DNA of 18,487 nt from CAZMCH01 sp964564735. Lineage in GTDB: Bacteria > Poribacteria > DTPJ01. Below the pieces are notes generated by a model. The model saw only the letters and a list, made by a program, of their open reading frames with translations. It was not told where the DNA came from and ran no database searches. Below, one piece after another: positions 1-8,900 of this stretch (within the stretch, counting starts at the first letter, position 1; each line of letters opens with the position of its first letter). The translations under genes and the position numbers were made by a program. The stretch is from assembly GCA_964564735.1 (NCBI GenBank), contig CAZMCH010000084.1, forward strand, positions 1 to 18,487, given 5' to 3'.

Positions 1-53
1 TGTTTAATCGTCTTATGGCAGAACCCTTAAAAGACCTATTAGCGAAAGGATAA
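1..53 (+). CDS. 3' end of an unidentified gene (partial)
   Basis: An open frame enters from the left edge and stops with TAA at 51-53; the visible tail reads FNRLMAEPLKDLLAKG. The stop lies 4 bases before the ATG of the next gene, whose ribosome binding site (GAAAGGA, 44-50) sits inside this tail. That tight spacing is typical of co-transcribed genes and supports a real coding end. Seventeen codons are too few to assign a family. Confidence 0.5.
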   Translation, partial: FNRLMAEPLKDLLAKG

Positions 54-57
54 AACA

Positions 58-879
58 ATGATAGATTTTCATGTTCATATAGGAAATTTATACAGACAAT
101 CCTATCCGAATAATATAGGGCTTTCCGTCCATCAGCTTATTGAAAGAATGAATCGTGAAGGCATTGAAATAAGCGTCCTATTGCCCCTAGAAAGCCCCGA
201 AGGCGCGGGTGGATACTTTCTTACCGAACATGCCATTGAAGCAAGAGATTTGTATCCTGAACGCCTGATAGCCTTCATGTGTATTGACCCAAGAATGCCC
301 GGCTATTTATCAATCATGGACGTATTCGTTAAGGTTCATGGTTGCAAGGGCTTTGGTGAGCATATTAACGAACTTGCTTTTGATGATCCACGAAACAAGG
401 CTATCTATGCCAAATGCGATGAATATGGTCTGCCTTTGGATTTTGAAATAAATTATCGCTATTGTTATGATGAAGTTGGCTTGCCAAGACTCGAATCATG
501 TCTCAAAGAATTTAAGAATGTGAAATGGTGCGGACATGGTCCCGGATTCTGGACAGCAATATCAGGTGACGATCCAAGGGGTGGTTATCCTCCGGGAAAA
601 ATCACTCCCAATGGTGCGTTAGAGCGTCTACTAAGCGAATATGACAATCTTTATGCGGATATATCCGCAGGTTCGGGTAATAATGCTCTCACTCGTGACC
701 CAGAATTTATAATAGGATTTGTTCAGCGTCATTGGAAAAAATTGCTGTTTGGGTCTGATTATATGGGACATAATCAGCATATTCCACAAGTGCAATGGCT
801 TGCAAATATGGATATAACCCCCGAAATGCGATATGCCATTGCAAAGGGAAATGCTCGTAAAGTTTTGGGGCTAGATTAG
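58..879 (+). CDS. Amidohydrolase-2 family metal-dependent hydrolase
   Basis: This 273-residue protein has the layout of the amidohydrolase-2 (PF04909-like) TIM-barrel family. Metal-dependent hydrolases and decarboxylases of this family act on small organic molecules in the cytoplasm. Visible features are the N-terminal HxH metal motif (FHVHIG, residues 4-9), an internal histidine in WCGHGPGFW that fits a second metal ligand position, and a late FGSDYMG segment supplying the conserved Asp. No signal peptide is present. The ATG at 58 is supported by GAAAGGA seven bases upstream. It appears to be translated with the gene ending at 53 and converges exactly on the minus-strand URO-D-family gene. 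The substrate cannot be told from sequence. The family call is firm, the reaction is not. Confidence 0.8.
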   Translation: MIDFHVHIGNLYRQSYPNNIGLSVHQLIERMNREGIEISVLLPLESPEGAGGYFLTEHAIEARDLYPERLIAFMCIDPRMPGYLSIMDVFVKVHGCKGFGEHINELAFDDPRNKAIYAKCDEYGLPLDFEINYRYCYDEVGLPRLESCLKEFKNVKWCGHGPGFWTAISGDDPRGGYPPGKITPNGALERLLSEYDNLYADISAGSGNNALTRDPEFIIGFVQRHWKKLLFGSDYMGHNQHIPQVQWLANMDITPEMRYAIAKGNARKVLGLD

Positions 880-1959
880 CTAAAACGGATAAAAATTCAT
901 TGCAGTATCAAACATAGCAACTATATTTTCTGGTGGAGTTCCTGCCTGAATAGCATGCGAAGGTCCAAGTATATATCCACCATCTTTGCCAAGAATATTA
1001 ATTAGGCTTTCTACTTCTTGTTTTACATCATCAGGATTACCAAATGGTAATGTTGTTTGAACACTGACTCCACCCTCAAAACATAGTCTATCACCATATT
1101 TTTCTTTTAATATAGCAGGATCCATTCCATCTGCACTGAATTGTAAAGCCTGCAAAACATCAATACCCATGTCAATAAGCCCATCAACAGCTTTCATTAC
1201 TGTTCCGTCGCTATGATATATTACCTTAATGCCAAATTCATGTATAACTTTGTTTAGCCTAACATGATAGGGCTTTATAAATTCCTCCCACATCTCAAGC
1301 GAAATCAGCAAATCTGACTGTCCGCCTATATCATCAGCAGTAAAGGCTAGATCAATCTTTCCATCAGCGTTTTCCAACATTCTTCTGAAATGTTCTTCAT
1401 AGAAATTAGTTACTCTTTCCATGATACCCTGCGCAAGGTCTTCGTTTAGTATAAAATCCAGAAGCATTTCTTCAAATCCGCGCATATACCAAGATGACTC
1501 AAATATATTTCCATTGGCTATCATAAGACAATGTTCGCCATCTGCATTAGCAGATGCAATTCGATCAGGTATAACAGAATAATCAAACCAATCCACACTT
1601 GGGAATGTATGTTTATTTAGATCGTCAACAGTTTTGGCATTTTGTAACGGATAGAAGTCAATCTCGCTGTAGCTTCCTGAGCCATAGCTCATCATGCTTC
1701 GTCTAACGCCCCACATATCATAACCATCGGCAATCTTTGGACCGATATAATCTGCACCGACTCCTCTTATATCGATCATTGGATTTATATATTCATTGAC
1801 GGAGATATTTCGTTCACTTTTCAGATATTCTTCTAATTCACGATACGCAGGTGGGTTAATACCAGAACAAACCATTGCTATTGGGATTCTATCTGTTTCC
1901 TTATGATCTAGAGCTAGACTAACTCGTTCACGGCTTGATAAACTGTCCTTTCGCTTCAT
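880..1959 (-). CDS. Uroporphyrinogen decarboxylase (URO-D) superfamily protein
   Basis: This 359-residue cytoplasmic protein has the URO-D/methyltransferase TIM-barrel fold. It opens with the family signature RERVSLALDHKETDRIP (residues 10-26). A YHSDG segment places His249-Ser250-Asp251-Gly252 where corrinoid methyltransferases of the MtaA/CmuA type carry a His-x-Cys zinc motif. Near the end GPSHAIQAGTPPENI matches the family's C-terminal 'PG/GTP.ENI' element but lacks the zinc-binding Cys. True haem-pathway HemE is unlikely because the sequence does not follow the HemE pattern. A methyltransferase or other URO-D-fold enzyme is more plausible, of unknown substrate. AAAGGA seven bases before the ATG supports the start. 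It is last in the minus-strand block, and its stop abuts that of the amidohydrolase. Confidence 0.8.
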   Translation of the reverse strand: MKRKDSLSSRERVSLALDHKETDRIPIAMVCSGINPPAYRELEEYLKSERNISVNEYINPMIDIRGVGADYIGPKIADGYDMWGVRRSMMSYGSGSYSEIDFYPLQNAKTVDDLNKHTFPSVDWFDYSVIPDRIASANADGEHCLMIANGNIFESSWYMRGFEEMLLDFILNEDLAQGIMERVTNFYEEHFRRMLENADGKIDLAFTADDIGGQSDLLISLEMWEEFIKPYHVRLNKVIHEFGIKVIYHSDGTVMKAVDGLIDMGIDVLQALQFSADGMDPAILKEKYGDRLCFEGGVSVQTTLPFGNPDDVKQEVESLINILGKDGGYILGPSHAIQAGTPPENIVAMFDTAMNFYPF

Positions 1960-1978
1960 ATATTTTTCCTTTGTTTAT

Positions 1979-2194
1979 TTATGCTTTCGACCATTTTTCA
2001 GCCTTTTTTATACGATTTTTTCACTTATGGCATAAAGAAGACCCTTCATTCCGTTCAGGGTGACAGAAAATGTCGTTCTGAGCGTAGCGAATAATCTCTT
2101 TTTACCTTTATCTATTGCTAACCGAAAAACTCGTATTTTTTATTAATTCTTTTGTTTTCTCCCAATCATCTTTATAAATTAATGACATTTTCAT
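1979..2194 (-). pseudogene. Possible gene ruin split around a palindromic repeat
   Basis: On the minus strand an ATG at 2194-2192 overlaps the dehydrogenase stop as ATGA, the classic translational-coupling arrangement. A second ATG at 2188 has AGAGGA five bases upstream. The frame reads MKMSLIYKDDWEKTKEL and continues to a TAA at 2110-2108, only 28 codons. Beyond the palindromic repeat, 13 open codons (2020-1982, KNRIKKAEKWSKA) end in TAA at 1981-1979, 19 bases before the next gene. The two pieces resemble the beginning and end of one operon gene whose middle was lost. The N-terminal DWEKTKE-type opening reminds me of a class of URO-D-like proteins, but that is a recollection from very few residues. 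The C-terminal piece is especially short and may be chance. Confidence 0.4.
2037..2098. repeat. Palindromic dispersed intergenic repeat (two inverted arms)
   Basis: Two arms of about 28 bases face away from a 5-base GAAAA spacer (2066-2070). The right arm (2071-2098) begins TGTCGTTCTGAGCGTAGCGA. The left arm (2037-2065), read on the minus strand, begins TGTCACCCTGAACGG. Aligned without gaps the arms agree at about 17 of 28 positions. From memory, sequences of the TGTCATTCTGAGCG...GAATCTC type recur between genes in many unrelated bacterial genomes, and this looks like a member. No open frame or transposase is present, so any mobility would depend on outside factors. It sits exactly in the broken gene region between two minus-strand genes. 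Confidence 0.7.
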
Positions 2195-3195
2195 CCTCTT
2201 AGCTTTATATATTCTGGTTGTGCAATCTGCATTTCTTGAGGTATAAGTCCTTTTAAGATGGCTTCAAGATCATTTGTAACTATACGACCAATATTGAGTA
2301 ATGCCTCATCAATTGCGCCTGCGCGATGTGAAGATAAAATGACATTTGGCAATTTGTGAATGGGATGATCTGTCGGTAATGGCTCTTGTGGATAAACGTC
2401 AATTCCTGCTTTGAAGCAACCTTTTGTAAGCATATCAGTCAAAACGTCAAAATCAACGACATGCGACCTGCTGAGCAAGATAAATATTGAATCCGATGGA
2501 ATTTTGCTTAGATATTCTCTATCTAGTAATGCTTTATTCGACGAGGTAGGAACAGCCAAAACAAATATGAATCTTGATGTTGAGAGCAATGTATCCAAAT
2601 TAACAGGTTCGACTCCTTGTGTTTTCAGATATGTATCGGTCAGCCACGGATCGTAAACTTGAATTGGGCAACGAAAAGGCGCAAGTAAAGGCTTAAGTGA
2701 TCGCCCCAAGCCTCCGAAACCAATAAAACCAACTTGTTTACCATATAGAGTAAATGTTCCACCAAATTCTGTATGACTCCAATGTGCCTTCCCAATACGA
2801 AAATTTTCATGATTCCAGACAATTTGCCTTGCACATGCAATCGCTAAACCCAAGCCCATCTCCGCAACAGCAGGACCAAAAGCAGGCGCACAACTCATTA
2901 CACGAATACTACGAGCAAAACAGCTTTCATAATCAAGATGCGTTGGTGAAGGAAACCCTCCGCTAACCTCCATTATTGCTCTAAGTTTTGGAAATCTATT
3001 AACGTCACCATATCGCCAATATCCTGTTATAACTGCGACAACATCATTTTTGACCATCTCAAGTTCTGCTTGTGGAATCGGTTCGTCTTTTCCCCAAATG
3101 ACATCAGTCATAGAGTATATACGTTTCAAATCTTCAGGAGTGAATATATTATCAATTCTGCGAAATGCAGGATCAAGGAGAACCTTTTCTGCCAT
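2191..3195 (-). CDS. D-isomer-specific 2-hydroxyacid dehydrogenase
   Basis: This 334-residue NAD(P)-dependent cytoplasmic enzyme interconverts a 2-hydroxy acid and its 2-keto acid. The Rossmann signature GFGGLG lies at residues 159-164 (GxGxxG), with an acidic residue downstream in VYDPW suggesting NAD preference. The family's catalytic trio is recognisable: Arg243 in LLSRSHVVD, Glu271 in YPQEPLP and His290 in SSHRAG. The length is normal for the family. AAGGAG eight bases before the ATG at 3195 gives a strong ribosome binding site. It lies 37 bases downstream of the thioredoxin-like gene on the same strand, and its stop overlaps the ATG of a gene ruin. Substrate is unknown. Glyoxylate/hydroxypyruvate, phosphoglycerate and sugar-acid enzymes all share these motifs. 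Confidence 0.88.
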   Translation of the reverse strand: MAEKVLLDPAFRRIDNIFTPEDLKRIYSMTDVIWGKDEPIPQAELEMVKNDVVAVITGYWRYGDVNRFPKLRAIMEVSGGFPSPTHLDYESCFARSIRVMSCAPAFGPAVAEMGLGLAIACARQIVWNHENFRIGKAHWSHTEFGGTFTLYGKQVGFIGFGGLGRSLKPLLAPFRCPIQVYDPWLTDTYLKTQGVEPVNLDTLLSTSRFIFVLAVPTSSNKALLDREYLSKIPSDSIFILLSRSHVVDFDVLTDMLTKGCFKAGIDVYPQEPLPTDHPIHKLPNVILSSHRAGAIDEALLNIGRIVTNDLEAILKGLIPQEMQIAQPEYIKLRG

Positions 3196-3232
3196 GATTG
3201 AAACTCCTTATTAAAACAATCTCGAAATATAA

Positions 3233-3826
3233 TTAATCTCCATATCGTTGTCTAAGCATTGGAGATAACCTAAGAGCTAATTGAGGTCTTTCGAAAATAT
3301 CAACCCATTCTTGCGTTAATGTAGCAAGTTCTTCTTCAGCAGGAGGAACTATACCTGTGCTACATGCTGACCCAATCTGTTCTATTGCCATTTTTCTATA
3401 TGTCGAGAGCGTTCTATCACCAAATCTCGCAAATTCAAGGAAATCTTCACTAAGAAATACTACGACTGGCACTCTTGCACCGCCTAAGATTCTTAGATGC
3501 TCTGATAAATCGGGATTAGAATCACGATCCAAAAATCTCAGATCGATCATGTCTGATGCCTCTGCAATACGTTGCATAATTGGACATTGACGGACACAAT
3601 CACCACAAAAAGCCCCAGTCATACACAAAACGTTCATCTTTCTTTTGAATCCAGCAAGTAGCTTTCTTTGCTCATTTGTAAGATTAATTCGATCATAAAC
3701 AGCTTGCCATCTAGCTTGTTCATGCTCTTTACTCGCCTCCATAAATTCTTTGTAGCTTAATCCTTGATTAAATTTAGACTTAAAAAAATCCTGATTTAGG
3801 TCCCAATATTTATTGTCTTTGTTCAT
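3233..3826 (-). CDS. Thioredoxin-like family protein with CGDC centre
   Basis: With the ATG at 3826 the protein has 197 residues. GGGGA seven bases upstream supports this start; a longer frame to 3916 has no comparable site and would add an unlikely leader. The middle carries CGDC (Cys74-Cys77), which I read as a thioredoxin-fold redox centre, and the later segment ARVPVVVFLS fits the cis-proline strand. Two more cysteines flank it (Cys68 and Cys81), giving a CX5CX2CX3C cluster followed by Pro. No signal peptide or membrane segment is seen, so it is probably cytoplasmic. It sits between the glycosyltransferase and the dehydrogenase on the same strand. Disulfide or redox activity is inferred; the partner is unknown. 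Confidence 0.72.
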   Translation of the reverse strand: MNKDNKYWDLNQDFFKSKFNQGLSYKEFMEASKEHEQARWQAVYDRINLTNEQRKLLAGFKRKMNVLCMTGAFCGDCVRQCPIMQRIAEASDMIDLRFLDRDSNPDLSEHLRILGGARVPVVVFLSEDFLEFARFGDRTLSTYRKMAIEQIGSACSTGIVPPAEEELATLTQEWVDIFERPQLALRLSPMLRQRYGD

Positions 3827-3958
3827 TTTTGTATCCCCAATGTTTTCAATATTTTTATAGATTCCAGATAAGAAGTATCCATCGCACACTATTAAATTAA
3901 AAGTGACATAATACAAGTATATTTTACCTATTTATTGGTGCAGAGTCTATAAAAAAAA

Positions 3959-5710
3959 TTATAAATTTGAGTGTTGTGTCTCTATTGCTTTACTCATAGC
4001 GATAAGGTTCTCTATGACAATTGGATCATCAGGATTTTTTGCCAGAACTGCACGATAACCTGCTATTGCTGATTCATATTTACCAAGTTGGGCATAGCAG
4101 GTTGATAAGTTAGTTAGGGCAGATAAATCGTTTGGATCATTTTGAAGACATTTTTCATAAAAAATGATAGCTTTCTCAAATTCATTGAGGTTTATCCAAT
4201 CATTTGCCATTGCTAGATATTGCTTTGAATCTATATCATCTGTCTTCATTATTTCTTCTATATATTGATCAGTTTTGTCTTTTAAATTGAGCCTTGTATT
4301 AATTATTGCAAGGTTATGTAAAATTTCATGGTTTCTTATACCTAAGTTAAAAACATCTTCAAATATAGATTTTGCTTTTTCATGTTCATTTTTTAGCATA
4401 AAAAGATGCGCATTTTTAATTAAATTTTCAGGTTTTGATGGTTCAATATCAACGACTCTTTGAAGATAATTGATTGCTTTATCAAAATCTTTTTGTTTGC
4501 TGTATATCTCAGAAAGCTGTAATAACATAATATTAGTGGCAATGCCCAGAGAATCAGCTTCTTCGAGAGTTGTAGTCATTTCCTTGATCATATTTTGTTT
4601 GAAATAGATTCGTGCAAGATTTTCATAATACATCGGATCATTTTTGTATGAGATAGCTTTTTTATATGCGTCTATTGCTTTGTCTGGCTGTGATATTTCC
4701 GCATAGGCAGAACCTATATTATTCCATGCCTGCCCTTGTGAAGAAAATGTGTCAACGATGATGTTTGGGTATTCTGATAGTCCTAAGCCTTCTTCAGAGA
4801 TTCTAAGGTATTGCATATAATTGCGAATGGCTTTTTGATAATTATTTTTACAGATATTAATGCTTCCTCTAAGGAAATTTATATCGAGATTGTTTGGATA
4901 AGATTCCAAAATTTCAGCGCATAGTTTTTCAGCTCTGTCATAGTCTTTTTTGGAGAAAATGGAATATATCATGTCATAGACAATCATTTGATAAGTAGTA
5001 TCGTCAATAATTTCTCTCTTTGTATTGATAACATCTTCGGCGGTTTTTAAGGCATCATCCCAGAGTTCTTGGCATTTATAAATTCTAACAAGATTCATCC
5101 ATCCAAATATATAATTAGGATTTTCCTGCACCTGCTTTTTTAATAATGTTTCTGTTCTTTTAAATTTTTTCTGCATTTGCTCAGAATTAAGATTATAGCC
5201 ATAATGATATATTCTAATATCTGTCATAACAGATGCACCTTCACAGATTAGCTGATTATGGACGATACCATCATAGTAGCCTTTTCCATTACGAAAGACC
5301 CTTTGTGAATAATGTTTTGATACACCTGTTGGCAAATCGCTGAGTATGGTGAAATATATGGAATTAAAGCGATCATCTCTCAGAACCACTTTTAACAGAC
5401 GTTTATCTTCTTGTTCCAGCTTTTCATCTGCATCAATTATAAGTATCCAATCACATTGGGCATATTTGATGGAGTGATTTCTCGCTTCACTGAAGCTATT
5501 TTTCCATTCATGGAAATATATTTTATCTGTATAGCGTTTAGCTATTTCTATTGTATTATCTGTTGAGCCTGTATCTACAATTATGATTTCGTCCATTATG
5601 TCTTTAATGCTATCAAGGCATTGAGCAAGTAATTTTTCTTCGTTTTTTACGATCATACATGCTGATATTGTCGGTTCTTTATGGAAACTATTAGGCTTTT
5701 CTTGATTCAT
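3959..5710 (-). CDS. Family 2 glycosyltransferase with C-terminal TPR repeats
   Basis: From the ATG at 5710 the protein has 583 residues. The N-terminal GT-A domain starts TISACMIVKNEE (residues 14-25), continues with the nucleotide-sugar element DEIIIVDTGSTDNT (40-53), and has the metal-binding DxD motif as Asp93-Ala94-Asp95. About ten tetratricopeptide-like repeats fill the rest, the clearest being AWNNIGSAYAEISQPDKAI and LSALTNLSTCYAQLGKYESA. GT2-TPR proteins include SunS, the sublancin S-glycosyltransferase, so a protein or peptide acceptor is possible, though lipid or polysaccharide acceptors are not excluded. An in-frame TTG at 5776 would add 22 residues but neither start has a clear Shine-Dalgarno site. 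It is divergent from the giant SprA-like gene. Its 3' end is followed by an eight-T run without an obvious stem. Confidence 0.85.
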   Translation of the reverse strand: MNQEKPNSFHKEPTISACMIVKNEEKLLAQCLDSIKDIMDEIIIVDTGSTDNTIEIAKRYTDKIYFHEWKNSFSEARNHSIKYAQCDWILIIDADEKLEQEDKRLLKVVLRDDRFNSIYFTILSDLPTGVSKHYSQRVFRNGKGYYDGIVHNQLICEGASVMTDIRIYHYGYNLNSEQMQKKFKRTETLLKKQVQENPNYIFGWMNLVRIYKCQELWDDALKTAEDVINTKREIIDDTTYQMIVYDMIYSIFSKKDYDRAEKLCAEILESYPNNLDINFLRGSINICKNNYQKAIRNYMQYLRISEEGLGLSEYPNIIVDTFSSQGQAWNNIGSAYAEISQPDKAIDAYKKAISYKNDPMYYENLARIYFKQNMIKEMTTTLEEADSLGIATNIMLLQLSEIYSKQKDFDKAINYLQRVVDIEPSKPENLIKNAHLFMLKNEHEKAKSIFEDVFNLGIRNHEILHNLAIINTRLNLKDKTDQYIEEIMKTDDIDSKQYLAMANDWINLNEFEKAIIFYEKCLQNDPNDLSALTNLSTCYAQLGKYESAIAGYRAVLAKNPDDPIVIENLIAMSKAIETQHSNL

Positions 5711-5942
5711 AATATATACGACATATAGGAAAGTCGCCCTCCAAAATTTTAGATTGAAAAAAAGGCTTATATGCAATAAACTTATTACTCAAAGCTATAT
5801 AATATCTTCTTTTAATATATCGGAAGATTTCAAAATAAATTAAGAATTTTCATAAGTAAACCTGAATTTATTTATTTGCGTTTGTAGAAAGCGTATTCAT
5901 AAGAGTTCTTTCTTTGCTGTAAACATCGAGTTGGGGATAAAT
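5711..5942. promoter_or_regulatory. Divergent intergenic region with presumed promoters
   Basis: This is the only divergent junction in the window, so promoters for both the glycosyltransferase block and the SprA-like gene should lie here. The DNA is very AT-rich. TATATAAT at 5796-5803 resembles a -10 element, but I find no convincing -35 partner and such strings are expected by chance in this composition. No riboswitch-like structure or operator palindrome was recognised. Confidence 0.35.
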
Positions 5943-8900
5943 TTGAAAAGGATAATATCTGTTATTTTTTTAATACTGAGCTTTTTGGTTTTTCAAGATA
6001 AAGCATTATCAGAAGATAAAACAAACCAAGACTACAAAACCCATTCCATTCAAAAAGGCGAAACGCTATGGAAACTATCGGTATCACAATATGGTAATCC
6101 AAGATTTTCCTACCTTCTTGCAGAGCATAATGATATTAAGGATGTAAGACGTATTCCCATCGAAACAGAAATAGAACTGCCGAATGCTTTTTCCTATAAA
6201 ATCAAAAAAGGCGATACACTCTCAAAAATATCAAAAAAATATCTAGGTAATAGCAAAAAATACAATCAATTAGCGGAATATAATGATATATTAGACCCGA
6301 ATCTAATAATTCAGGGCTCATTTATTAAAATACCGGCAATTCCGCATATTGATATAGCAATAACGGAAAAGCGCACCAAAGGAAAGGAAATTTCAAAAGA
6401 GGAAGTCCTGCCAAAAGTAGAGGAAAAAATTGAGGAGGCAGTGCATCCAATAGCTGAAGAAAAGCCAAAAGAAGAGAAACCCGCAGAAGAAGAAATAGTA
6501 ACTTTGCCATCTGAAGAAATAATAAAACCTGAAGAAATGGTTGAAGAACCAAAAAAAGAAGAGATTATTACTCCGATAATTGAGGAAAAACCACCTGTTT
6601 CCGAAGAAAAAAAAGAGGAAATAATAACTCCCGTTGTTGAAGAAGAAAAGCCTGCAGTTACAGAAATAAAAGAAGAAGTTGTCCCTATTCCTGAAAAAAA
6701 GACAGTAATTGCTGAAACTCCTGAAACAAGAAAGCCTGTCAAAACGAAAGCAAAGCCCGTTGATCCATCAGAGACTACATGGATACCAGAATTTCCATGG
6801 GCTTTGAAAGTCCAGCCTTTGAAAATAGAACCTACCGAACCAGAAAAAGTTTTGCATTTAAACGATGCCATTTCAGCATTTCACAAAGTAAGAGCAAAAA
6901 CCGAAAAACCAAAAGAAATGATACAAGATGAAAGAGGCGTAAAACTGCCAATGCAATCATTGCTTCAGATTGAGGGATACAAATCTGTGATGATTGAGTA
7001 TAATAAAGTTCATTACTTTGGTGATTCGGATATTAATCGCTATAAGGGATATTATTCAGGTGGTTATGATTATAGTGGATATGGTGGATATGGTGGCTAT
7101 GGTGGGTATGATAGCTATGGATACGGTGGATATGATTCCTATGGAAGCTCATACGGAGAGTATGGAGGTAGTAACTATAGTTCTTACGGTGGCTATGGGA
7201 GTAACTATGGAGGCTTTGGAAGCGGATATGGCAGTAGTTATGGTGGCTATGGCGGATACGGAGGCTATGGTGGCACTCGCTCAAGTGGAATAAATATTCA
7301 ACAGGAACTTGATATTCATTTACATGGTCGTATCGGTCCTAAAACGCATGTTGACGTTGATTATAACGATACTGGAAGAACACAATTCGGTGGAATGGGA
7401 CAAAAAGAGCAAAAAATAAGAGTATGGTATCAGGGTGATAGAGATGAAATCATACAAAGGGCTTCTTTTGGAGATATTATGCTGAATTTTCCAAGTAGTA
7501 GATTTCTAAATGTCAGCAGAAATCTCTTTGGTGCTGAACTTGTGGCAAAATTGGGTGATGTAAAAGTTACAATGTTTGGATCAAGAACAAAGGGAATTAA
7601 AGAAACATGGTCGTCGAGAGGTCAATCAAGGCAGGCAGGTGGCGGTATCGGCAACAGAATTATGGACATCAATTATATAAAAGAGAGATATTATGCAATA
7701 AACGTTGGAGAAGATAATGTAATTTATAACTCATATCTTCCCATAGAGGCAGGAAGCGAAGTTATTTATATTGATGATGGCATAGGAACAAATAACGATT
7801 CAGGCATAGCAACTGCACAAGGCTATTTTAATTATCAATATCCCGGAGATGACTACAACATAGATTATACAACAGGTCAAATAGAATTCCTTAAAAATGT
7901 TTCTACAGGATATAAAATTGTTGTTGCATATAAGTATCGCGGTGATGGTGGTGGAACTGTCGGCAATCCTGAAAAAATGTTTGTTGATGATGATAACGAC
8001 GGTGTAATTGATGAAATGGACGGTAGTGACCCCATTGGTTATGTAATAATTAAAAATGTCGGTCAGCATGGTTCAGAACTTAAAAATGTATATAGTCTTG
8101 GAAATAGGAATATAAATCGTCGAAACTTTAGCGTAAGTATATGGCGTGAAGGTGGAACGGATTCATTTAAGACAGATGAAGGTGCTGTTCGATATAGCAG
8201 GATTTTTGGTCTGGATTCTGATGGTGATGGCTTGGTTGATCCAGAGCTTGTTGATTTTGAAAAAGGTATTTTGACTTTTCGCACACAAAGACCGTTTGTA
8301 ATTGATAATCCAGCAAGTCCATATTATAAATACAGAGAACAACTAAATAATGAAGCTATATATGCAGAAAATCCTCAATATACCGATCAAAAATATGTAA
8401 TTCAGGCTGATTATTCCTATCAGATGCCTAGTTTTTATATTGGAAGGCTTAATATCATTCCTGAGAGTGAAGAAGTCAAAGTAAATGGCACAAGATTAAA
8501 GCGCAATGCTGATTATATAATGATATACGAAGTCGGTTCGGTAGAGATATTCAGAGAACTTGACGAGTATGACGAAATAACCATAGATTATGAATATATG
8601 CCTTTTGGTGGTCAATATCAGCAGACTATCGCTGGTGTTTGGGCTGAATATTCGTTTATACCAAAGACAAAAGAAGAAAAGAAAACGAAGCAATCCGAGT
8701 CAAAACCATCAATGCCAATGACAGACCCATCAAATCCCTATGTTGATAGCATGAGTCCATTTCCACAGGACACATATAGCGGTTATGATTCCTACAGCTC
8801 TAGTAGCCCGTATAATAGCGGATATAGCTCTTATGGTTCAAACTATGGTGGTTATGATAGCTACGGCGGGGGCTATGGTGGATATGATAGTTATGGAGGC

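Noticed and set aside
3827..3916. N-terminal extension of the thioredoxin-like protein
   Set aside because: The internal ATG at 3826 has a clear ribosome binding site, while the longer start lacks one and adds an atypical leader.
3930..3965. Terminator after the glycosyltransferase
   Set aside because: A run of eight T residues follows the stop on the minus strand, but no stable stem precedes it.
5796..5803. TATATAAT as a defined -10 promoter element
   Set aside because: No partner -35 sequence at normal spacing and such strings are common in this AT-rich region; mentioned only as part of the intergenic region.
6311..6871. 186-residue minus-strand open frame rich in Ser/Phe
   Set aside because: It is the complement of the Glu/Lys/Pro linker codons (GAA/AAA read as TTC/TTT) and has no homology-like features.
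7041..7274. Possible CRISPR-like repeats
   Set aside because: Units are 9 bases, in frame, coding, and without unique spacers of regular length.
7033..7293. Open frames on both strands across Tyr/Gly block 1 (99 aa on +, 83 aa His/Ser-rich on -)
   Set aside because: They are by-products of the repetitive GGN-TAT DNA inside the SprA-like gene; they lack start signals and family features.
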